Positions 15,092-20,817 of a stretch of DNA of 26,063 nt are shown in pieces; within the stretch, counting starts at the first letter, position 1; each line of letters starts with the position of its first letter. Source of the stretch: Planctomycetaceae bacterium UBA4732 (GTDB lineage: Bacteria; Planctomycetota; Planctomycetia; Gemmatales; Gemmataceae); contig DHJA01000066.1 in assembly GCA_002404095.1 (NCBI GenBank), positions 1,925 through 27,987 of the forward strand, written 5' to 3'. A program made the position numbers and the translations under genes. The notes below the pieces were generated by a model, which was given only the letters and a program-made list of their open reading frames with translations, did no database searches and was not told where the DNA came from.

Positions 15092-15312
15092 AGATTTCCC
15101 CGCAGGCGCTTTCGGACCTCTTCCCAAGGAATGGCCAACTCAGGCGAGGCGTCGGCGGCGGCCAATCGTCGCTCCAGTTCCTGCCGGTGCCACTCCGGGA
15201 TCGGCAAAGCCTCTGTCGATTCCGGGATGCTGTCCCAGAGGAGGCCGATCAGTTCTAGCCGTTGGTCCATGGTTAACTGAGTAATGTCTAGTGCGGACAA
15301 TGAGGACGACAT
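15088..15312 (-). CDS. Addiction-module antitoxin (unstable antitoxin family)
   Basis: A 74-residue antitoxin of the Unstab_antitox type (PF09720-like). It has ITQLTMDQRLELIGLLWDSI, a helical region WHRQELERRLAAADASPEL, and the closing IPWEEVRKRLRG that wraps the toxin. ATG 15312 has an excellent GGAGG ribosome site about six bases upstream; the upstream open frame from 15351 is therefore rejected. It is the partner of the overlapping ParE/RelE toxin, which it neutralises and with which it probably autorepresses the operon. Confidence 0.9.
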   Translation of the reverse strand: MSSSLSALDITQLTMDQRLELIGLLWDSIPESTEALPIPEWHRQELERRLAAADASPELAIPWEEVRKRLRGNL

Positions 15313-15362
15313 AGTTTTCCTCCGGTAATAATCAGAACAACCCGCTGGCAAGATTTATGCCT

Positions 15363-15743
15363 TCAGCGCGAGCCATCTTTGGGTTCTCGAACATGAGCCT
15401 TGATTTCCTCCCAAGTTCGCACGTTCTGCGGATTAGCCTCTAGTTCCGCGATTCTTCGATCCAACTCGCGCTTCTGGGGTTCGGACAGACGCTCTCTCAT
15501 TTCAGCTTTCTCCCGCAAGGCGCGGGAGTGTCCAGACGGGTCTGTAATGTCAGGCCGCGTGCCGAGAAGTCCTTCGCGCTCCCAATAGGCGACCACCTCC
15601 GCGCCGGTTCGCGGCATAGGGTTCGGAAGTCGGCCGACGGCGAGGACGCGCAGGACGTACTCCGCGATGGGCAGCCGGAGCCGGGCGGCTTCGGCGGCGA
15701 GTTCGGTTTCCAGTTCGGGCGGCAGGTCAAGCGTGAGACTCAT
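15363..15743 (-). CDS. Ribbon-helix-helix/addiction-type hybrid antitoxin-like protein
   Basis: A 126-residue protein with two recognisable ends. The N-terminus MSLTLDLPPELETELAAEAA and on to about residue 40 looks like a ribbon-helix-helix DNA-binding segment. The C-terminus LDRRIAELEANPQNVRTWEE followed by IKAHV resembles the toxin-wrapping tail of Unstab_antitox proteins (WEEVRKR in the neighbouring antitoxin). No toxin overlaps it: the next downstream gene is the separate antitoxin at 15312 and the upstream gene is the DUF5615 toxin. It is probably an orphan antitoxin or a regulator of the cluster. The ribosome site upstream of ATG 15743 is AGAGG. Confidence 0.72.
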   Translation of the reverse strand: MSLTLDLPPELETELAAEAARLRLPIAEYVLRVLAVGRLPNPMPRTGAEVVAYWEREGLLGTRPDITDPSGHSRALREKAEMRERLSEPQKRELDRRIAELEANPQNVRTWEEIKAHVREPKDGSR

Positions 15744-15778
15744 GGGTATGCCTCTTTGCGCGGCCAGGAATCTATGGA

Positions 15779-16099
15779 TCAGGTGATTTCCACAACCGCG
15801 CCTGGGCGAAGCGAGCCTAACGACGCTCGCGCGGAAGCCATCAGCGGGACGAGATTGGCCAATCGGTTGCTCGCGGCGACAAGCACGACCACGGCGACGC
15901 CGGCCGCCTTGCGATTCTGTTGGTGGCGCAAGTTCTGGTCGCTGGTGAGCAAGACCTCAAATCCCTGCGCGGCCATCAGCGTCAACAATTCGCCGTTCTT
16001 CTTGCCGGACCAACCCATTTCGGTAACGGTCCATACATCGTGGCCCGCCAACTCTCGTCGCAATCGGCGCGGCACACACTCATCAAGAAGGATTCGCAT
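15779..16099 (-). CDS. DUF5615 PIN-like toxin
   Basis: A 106-residue PIN-like protein of the DUF5615 family. It opens MRILLDECVPRRLRRELAGH, where the Asp-Glu pair after the first strand is the acidic-site signature, and continues DVWTVTEMGWSGKKNGELLT and VLLTSDQNLRHQQN, the second acidic cluster. Such proteins are predicted ribonuclease toxins. Its start lies inside the end of the DUF433 gene (17-nt overlap), the standard DUF433-DUF5615 toxin-antitoxin pair. Confidence 0.9.
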   Translation of the reverse strand: MRILLDECVPRRLRRELAGHDVWTVTEMGWSGKKNGELLTLMAAQGFEVLLTSDQNLRHQQNRKAAGVAVVVLVAASNRLANLVPLMASARASLGSLRPGAVVEIT

Positions 16100-16307
16100 G
16101 GGCCGTCAGCATCTCCCTGGCGAGTTGTAATGCCGCGACGGCCTGATCGCGGGTGACGCTGGGGAAGTCCTCCAGGAATTCACCGAGGGCATCGCCGGCT
16201 TCTAGGTAGTCGATCAGGGTGCGAACCGGGACGCGCGTGCCCACGAAAACGAGCGTACCACCGAGGATATCGGGGTCGCTATGGATCACGGATGAAGCAG
16301 CGGTCAT
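16083..16307 (-). CDS. DUF433 antitoxin
   Basis: A 74-residue DUF433 protein: IHSDPDILGGTLVFVGTRVP followed by VRTLIDYLEAGDALGEFLED and FPSVTRDQAVAALQLAREML. The family has a winged-helix-like DNA-binding fold and is the antitoxin partner of DUF5615 toxins. AAGGAGG stands about six bases before ATG 16307, the best ribosome site in this cluster. The frame extends far upstream to 16679 only as a shadow of the toroid gene. As the first gene of the pair it is likely to autoregulate both. Confidence 0.92.
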   Translation of the reverse strand: MTAASSVIHSDPDILGGTLVFVGTRVPVRTLIDYLEAGDALGEFLEDFPSVTRDQAVAALQLAREMLTAHANPS

Positions 16308-16371
16308 GGCGTTCCTCCTTACCCGGGCATTGTAGCAAGACCCGGCGTACCATTGCCTCCCCCATTGCCGC

Positions 16372-17316
16372 CTAACTTGCGGCGAACAACCCCAACACTC
16401 CCAGCCCATAAAACGTATACTCCACATCCCATCCCTCATCCCAGATGCCGCCGTGGAAGCCGCCTTCCGGCCGTTCCGCCGCCCGCGCGAAAGCTCGCAC
16501 CTCGTCGCCGTCGATGCGGTCCAGCGCTCCGAGTTGGTGCAGCGTCCAGGACGCCGTGAACGTGGACAGCAGGTCGGCCAGTGGGGCGCGGCCGTTGGCG
16601 CGCAGGCCGCCCTCCGGCGACGCCATGCCCGCCAGAAACGCTGCCACGCCGTCGCGCATCTCGGCCAGTAGGGCGGCACCTTCCGACCCCGTCAGTTGCA
16701 GCAAGCCCACGGCGGCGGCCGTCGGATTCGTGCCGCCGCGGCGCATCGGGGCGATCTCCACGAAACCGCCGTCCTCGCGGCGCCGTGACGCCGTGAAACG
16801 CACAATCTCCGTCGGGTTCGGCAGTGCCTTGCCAAGCAGCTGGTAACAAAGGCCGACGAGAAAGGTGTGATAGGTGCTGCCCGACGCGCCGCCGGGAGTC
16901 TTGGTATAGCCGCCGTCGGCGGCGCGGAATGTCTCCAATGTCGCGGCCGTGCGCTCGGGCCAGTCTTCCGGGCTGTTGGCCAGCACATCGGGGCCGCCGG
17001 ACGCCTGTACCAAGAGACAGGCGTAGAGCAGCGAGAAGAAATCGACGACGCTGGCCGATTGCGTCAAGCTCTGACGTAAGAATCCAGCCGCCTTTTCGCA
17101 GATTTCTGGCGTCAGGGCGTCGAGGACGCTCAGGCCGCGCAGGGCGAAGCCGGTGTAGTAGAGGTCGGAGCCGCCCTCACGGCCGGAGAAGCCGCCGTCG
17201 GCGTTCTGGGCGGCGCCGAGGTAGGCGGCGTGGCGGACGCGGGTCGCTTCCGGCAGCCGGGCGACGCCATCGGCCAGGCGAGACGCGAGCAGTGCGAGAT
17301 ACGATTCGGGGTCCAT
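16372..17316 (-). CDS. Prenyltransferase/squalene-cyclase-like toroid protein
   Basis: A 314-residue alpha-alpha toroid protein of the terpenoid-cyclase/prenyltransferase clan. Five QW-like repeats are visible: NADGGFSGREGGSDLYYTGF, RAADGGYTKTPGGASGSTYH, RREDGGFVEIAPMRRGGTNP, SPEGGLRANGRAPLADLLST and RPEGGFHGGIWDEGWDVEYT. The size and repeat count match protein prenyltransferase beta subunits rather than the 600-plus-residue squalene-hopene cyclases, and there is no DxDD motif. The residues that should hold zinc are altered: the expected D-x-C reads D-L-L and the expected D-x-x-H-T reads D-V-E-Y-T. So a zinc-dependent prenyltransferase reaction is unlikely; a different catalytic or a binding role is inferred. 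It ends 64 bp before the DUF433 start and starts 20 bp after the next upstream gene's stop. Confidence 0.82.
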   Translation of the reverse strand: MDPESYLALLASRLADGVARLPEATRVRHAAYLGAAQNADGGFSGREGGSDLYYTGFALRGLSVLDALTPEICEKAAGFLRQSLTQSASVVDFFSLLYACLLVQASGGPDVLANSPEDWPERTAATLETFRAADGGYTKTPGGASGSTYHTFLVGLCYQLLGKALPNPTEIVRFTASRRREDGGFVEIAPMRRGGTNPTAAAVGLLQLTGSEGAALLAEMRDGVAAFLAGMASPEGGLRANGRAPLADLLSTFTASWTLHQLGALDRIDGDEVRAFARAAERPEGGFHGGIWDEGWDVEYTFYGLGVLGLFAAS

Positions 17317-17336
17317 GCGGAGATTGTATGAGGCGA

Positions 17337-17966
17337 TCAGGCGGCCCGAACCGCGCCGTCGGTCTTGGGGCCGCCCATGATCTGGACCAGAATGCCGAGA
17401 ATCAAGCCGGCCTCGCCGAGGTAGTATTCGCGCCGGTCAATGAAAAGCACATCCCCATCCAAGCGCATAAAGTGCCAGTTTGTTCCGCTGCTGACGCAGC
17501 CGTGTAACACGGGGAACGACGTGTTGTATCGCTCGTTGAAAATCCGCATCCCGAGCATGGCGGCCGCGCACTGACCCATTCCGCCGACAATGTCCTCTCG
17601 CTTGGCTTCCACCACGGCCGCTAAGGGACTACTGAGATAGTAGAATTCGGCGGAAAGGGCAATCAAGTAGTCACAAAATCCGTTGAGACCGCGGGCCTTG
17701 TCCGCATCCAGCGCCATGCCTGGAAACACATTTACCGGGCCGACCGCTCGACGCTTGGCCTCCGTGAGCAACGGGCCCGTGATAAATTCGCGGCGCGCCA
17801 TCTCCGTATTGATGCCTATCGCCACGGGGGCGAACTCGTCCAGCCACGTTTGAATGTAGTCGCTCGGCGCCAACGGCGCGACGCCCGCGAACAGGTCCGT
17901 ATCTCGCTCCTCACGAAGTCCGAAGGTCTGAACGGCGGTACGCAGGTCAAAATCACTGAAAGCCAC
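17337..17966 (-). CDS. PD-(D/E)XK nuclease-like protein
   Basis: A 209-residue protein similar to a widespread cyanobacterial and planctomycete family of unknown role. Conserved landmarks are PSDYIQTWLDEFAPVAIGIN, a Glu in TEMARREFITGPLLTEA, LNGFCDYLIALS (Asp99), VVEAKREDIVGGMGQC (Glu120, Lys122, Gln132), and FMRLDGDVLFIDRREYYLGE. The order E...D...ExK...Q is the PD-(D/E)XK nuclease pattern, so DNA cleavage or degenerate nuclease-like binding is plausible; family membership is recalled from similarity, and the nuclease role is inferred. It is the first gene of a minus-strand run and is divergent from the MotA-like cluster. No membrane segment or signal peptide. Confidence 0.75.
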   Translation of the reverse strand: MAFSDFDLRTAVQTFGLREERDTDLFAGVAPLAPSDYIQTWLDEFAPVAIGINTEMARREFITGPLLTEAKRRAVGPVNVFPGMALDADKARGLNGFCDYLIALSAEFYYLSSPLAAVVEAKREDIVGGMGQCAAAMLGMRIFNERYNTSFPVLHGCVSSGTNWHFMRLDGDVLFIDRREYYLGEAGLILGILVQIMGGPKTDGAVRAA

Positions 17967-18074
17967 GAGTCACCCCGGAGTAGAGTCTGGGAAGGACGTC
18001 ACCATCATCCTATCCGCCGCCCTCCCGGTCGACGGGAAACTTATGCTCCGACAGGAACCTTTTTCGCGCGAGGC

Positions 18075-18104
18075 TTGACAACCTACCGATTCATGTCCCA
18101 CAAT
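18075..18104 (+). promoter_or_regulatory. Possible sigma70-type promoter of the MotA-like cluster
   Basis: TTGACA (18075-18080) is followed after 18 bp by CACAAT (18099-18104), a four-of-six match to the -10 consensus. It lies about 60 bp before ATG 18163. A small GC palindrome (18131-18146) sits between. The weak -10 keeps confidence low. Confidence 0.25.
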
Positions 18105-18162
18105 TCGTTGCAGCCTCGTATGTACCTCCCGCGCCCGCGCGGGCGCTTATTGGATCGTTTGC

Positions 18163-18978
18163 ATGGCGTACACTCCCTCCCAGCGTCCCACGCGCGAATG
18201 GCCCTGGCTTGTGCTGGCCGTCGCCCTGGTCTGCGCGATTTGCATTCCGTTGTGGCAAATGTCTTCGGCCGGTGTGACCGGCGAAGGCTTGGCCAAGTGG
18301 ACGCCGCGGCGCATTTCCCAGCTGCTGCTCGGCCCCGAACAAATCGTCTCGTACTGCTGCTTCACCTGGGCTGGCTTCATGCTGCTGCATCGCTATCTGG
18401 AAATGCGCCGCCAACGCCGCGCCTTCACGCTCGACCTCTTGCCGACGGAAGTCGGGGTCTGCATTCTTCCCGAAGACGCCCGCTTGCTCCAGCGCAAGGT
18501 CGAACAGCAGTCGGCCCACGGCGGACCCTATATCCTAGCCAATATGATTCGGCTGGCGTTGAGCAAGTACGCCATCAGCCGCTCCGGCCGAGACGTGGCC
18601 GAGACCGTGCGCACGCAAGCCGACGTGGACCTCGGCCGGCTAGTGTCGAGTATGGCCACCATTCACTATCTGGCATGGGCTATACCCGCCATCGGCTTCC
18701 TCGGCACAGTGCGCGGTCTGGCGACCAGTTTAACGATGGGCGGTCAGACGCAGATGGAGATCGCGGCGTTCATCAAGGAGGCGACCACTCATCTGAACGT
18801 CGCCTTTGATTGCACATTGGTGGCGTTGGCGTTGAGCCTGGTGTTGATGTTTTTGATCCACTCGGTGCAGCGCGACGAAGAGGCGGTGGTGCTCGATTGT
18901 CAGCAGTATTGTTTGGAACATCTGGTCGCCCGGCTCTACGAACATGAGCCGGAACACGCGGAGTCGATGCGGATGTGA
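18163..18978 (+). CDS. MotA/TolQ/ExbB-like proton channel protein
   Basis: A 271-residue inner-membrane protein. Hydrophobic helices lie at about 15-33 (LVLAVALVCAICIPLW), 63-80 (IVSYCCFTWAGFMLLHRY), 167-188 (YLAWAIPAIGFLGTVRGLAT) and 211-233 (NVAFDCTLVALALSLVLMFL). The last two, with Pro and Gly in AIPAIGFLGTVRGL and the small polar residues of the fourth, match the pore-forming helices of the MotA/TolQ/ExbB superfamily, whose pentamers surround two MotB/ExbD helices. The loop between helices two and three is cytoplasmic and charged. It is encoded in the same direction as a protein with a MotB-like helix at 20818, the obvious partner. The ribosome site is weak (GGAT 18151-18154). The long cytoplasmic coiled tail of ZorA is absent. 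Confidence 0.85.
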   Translation: MAYTPSQRPTREWPWLVLAVALVCAICIPLWQMSSAGVTGEGLAKWTPRRISQLLLGPEQIVSYCCFTWAGFMLLHRYLEMRRQRRAFTLDLLPTEVGVCILPEDARLLQRKVEQQSAHGGPYILANMIRLALSKYAISRSGRDVAETVRTQADVDLGRLVSSMATIHYLAWAIPAIGFLGTVRGLATSLTMGGQTQMEIAAFIKEATTHLNVAFDCTLVALALSLVLMFLIHSVQRDEEAVVLDCQQYCLEHLVARLYEHEPEHAESMRM

Positions 18979-18993
18979 TGAAACCAGAATGAA

Positions 18994-19058
18994 CTACAAG
19001 CCCGGAGCGCAAGCGACGGGTTTTGATTAAACCCATCGCTTGCGCTCCGGGCTTGTAG
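18994..19058. repeat. 30-bp inverted repeat (hairpin) inside the MotA-like cluster
   Basis: Arms 18994-19023 and 19029-19058 are complementary over 30 bp with one mismatch, around the 5-nt loop TGATT. The left arm contains AAGCCCGGAGCGCAAGCGAC, a motif resembling REP-like repeats I recall from other planctomycete genomes. It lies between the channel gene and the Hsp70/FHA gene and has no T-run. Confidence 0.88.
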
Positions 19059-19096
19059 GCAAAAAGTTAGTGCCTCTAATCAACGAGGAGACCCCC

Positions 19097-20590
19097 ATGA
19101 GTGTGGTCGGCCTGGACTTAAACGCCACGCGCGCCCGCGCCGTCTATGGCGCCGGCCAGGGCGCGCCCGTCGGCCTCAACCTGGAGGACGACCGCCGTGA
19201 GTTGCCGGTGGCGGTAAGTCTCGCGGATCGCTCTCCCGTCGTCGGCACGGCCGGCGCCGCGCTGCGACGTAAGGCGCCGCACCTCGCTTGTCTTGATTTC
19301 CTCCCCATTCTGGGGCAGAAACGCGAGTGGACCGGCAACCGTCACCGTCTCGACGCCGCCGGCGCCATGAGTCTCGTCTTCGAGCGCCTGTACCAAACCT
19401 TCGGCCGGGCCGAAGGCGTCGTCCTGACGCTGCCGACCTACCTCACCGACGCCCAGGAAGTCCAGGCGTTGCAACTCGCCGGCAAGGCGCGCTGGCCGCT
19501 CCTTGGCGCCACACCGACCCCGACGGCCGCCGCTCTCGCGGCCTACGAACGGCTGTCGTGGTCTGGCTTGGCGCTGGTCGTAGACGTGGACGGCCACGCC
19601 CTCACGTGGTCGGCCGTGTCCGTCGAGGCGGACCATGTTCAGCTGATTCGGACGCACGTTTGCCCGCACCTGGGCCTCGCGGCCTGGCTGAATCGCCTCC
19701 TCAACGGCGCGGCCAGCCGTTGTGTACGCATGAGCCGGCGCGACCCGCGCGGCTCGGCCGACGCCGAGCAATCGTTGTACGATCAGCTATCGCGCCTCCT
19801 GGCATCCGGCGGCCCCACCGGCGGCATAGTCGAGTTGACCGTGCAGACGCCGCAGTGGTATCAGAACCTAATGTTGCCGCCTGACGAATTAGCCGACTTC
19901 TGCGCTCCGCTTGTGCGACAATCCCTAATAGAGATGCAGTCGTTTGCCTCAGCGCTGGCCGCGCAGGGCACGACGGCGGCGCTGATAGCGACGGCGGCCG
20001 CGGGCGCCTTGCCGGGCTTGACGGCGGCGTTGGAAGACCATCTGCAACGGCCGGCCATCGTCCGCACTCCGCTTGCACACGACGGCGGCGACTTCGGCGC
20101 CAACCTGCCGTTGGACGACGACATGACGGCGACGCGCGTCCACATTCTGGACGCCGACGCCGCGGCCCGCGCGGCCCACGACCTGGCGGGGCGCGTGCTT
20201 CGCGGCGAATTGGCGCGCGGCCGCATCGACGCCGCGCCGCTGCCGCCGGCCACGGCCGACGAAGGCGGCCCGGCCCGTTTGCAATTCCGCGGCCACGAAC
20301 ATCCGTTGACCAAAGCCGTCTTCGTCCTCGGCCGCGACCCTGCTTGCGATATGGTATTCGAGTCGGAGTTGTATCCATCGGTCTCGGCGCGGCACTGCGA
20401 GATCGCCCTGGACCGCGGCGCCTACCTGCTGCGCGATCGCAGTCGTCACGGCACGATGCTCAACGAACATCAGGTGAATCAGCAGGCGCCGTTGCATTCG
20501 GGCGATTGGGTTCGTCTTGGCCCCGGCGGCCCGGTGCTGCGCTTCCTCGGCCGGCCAGCGGAACAACGCCGACTGATGACCACGGCTTGA
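19097..20590 (+). CDS. Hsp70-like ATPase-fold protein fused to an FHA domain
   Basis: A 497-residue soluble protein. Residues 1-330 have an Hsp70/actin-type layout: phosphate-1-like VVGLDLNATRARAVYGAG, then EGVVLTLPTYLTDAQEVQAL and LLGATPTPTAAALAAYE, which match the Hsp70 'VPAYFND' and 'NEPTAAALAYG' segments, phosphate-2-like ALVVDVDGHALTWSAV, and an adenosine-like ALIATAAAGALPGLTAAL. The phosphate and adenosine loops lack the usual Gly runs, so ATP hydrolysis may be lost. Residues about 400-484 form an FHA domain: LGRDPACDMV, the SARHCEI core, RDRSRHGTMLNEHQV; FHA domains bind phosphothreonine peptides. ATG 19097 has GAGGAG 7 nt upstream. Between a MotA-like and a MotB-like/vWA gene, it may be an assembly or regulatory factor controlled by phosphorylation (inference). 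Confidence 0.85.
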   Translation: MSVVGLDLNATRARAVYGAGQGAPVGLNLEDDRRELPVAVSLADRSPVVGTAGAALRRKAPHLACLDFLPILGQKREWTGNRHRLDAAGAMSLVFERLYQTFGRAEGVVLTLPTYLTDAQEVQALQLAGKARWPLLGATPTPTAAALAAYERLSWSGLALVVDVDGHALTWSAVSVEADHVQLIRTHVCPHLGLAAWLNRLLNGAASRCVRMSRRDPRGSADAEQSLYDQLSRLLASGGPTGGIVELTVQTPQWYQNLMLPPDELADFCAPLVRQSLIEMQSFASALAAQGTTAALIATAAAGALPGLTAALEDHLQRPAIVRTPLAHDGGDFGANLPLDDDMTATRVHILDADAAARAAHDLAGRVLRGELARGRIDAAPLPPATADEGGPARLQFRGHEHPLTKAVFVLGRDPACDMVFESELYPSVSARHCEIALDRGAYLLRDRSRHGTMLNEHQVNQQAPLHSGDWVRLGPGGPVLRFLGRPAEQRRLMTTA

Positions 20591-20790
20591 AAGCATGGAT
20601 ATCTACACAAATTGGGTGCCATGCTTTCGCGGCCTCTTTTCAGCACCGTCCACCCGTCGGAGCCGCCGCGAAAGCATGAGTGCCGCGCGAGGACTCATGC
20701 TTTCGCAGGGTCGGGACCGGATATTGTCTCCGAACTAGCCCGCGAAAGCATGGCACCCCGAACGAAGACTGTGTTTGTGTAGATACCTAT
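20589..20790. repeat. Nested palindromic element with repeated GAAAGCATG
   Basis: Three nested inverted repeats share one centre: outer arms 20600-20611 and 20774-20785 (TATCTACACAAA, 12 bp), middle arms 20614-20632 and 20740-20758 (19 bp, perfect), and inner arms 20668-20681 and 20693-20706 (14 bp, perfect; loop 11 nt). GAAAGCATG or its complement occurs five times: at 20589, in both middle arms, and in both inner arms. The element covers the stop codon of the Hsp70/FHA gene and ends 28 bp before the vWA gene. Confidence 0.88.
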
Positions 20791-20817
20791 AGCTTGAACG
20801 AGTGGAGCGAAGCGACC

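Noticed and set aside
16372..17316. Squalene-hopene cyclase
   Set aside because: About half the length, no DxDD catalytic motif, and only five repeats.
19118..20596. Minus-strand open frames opposite the Hsp70/FHA gene
   Set aside because: Composition is Arg/Ala-rich and repetitive, with no ribosome site or family resemblance.
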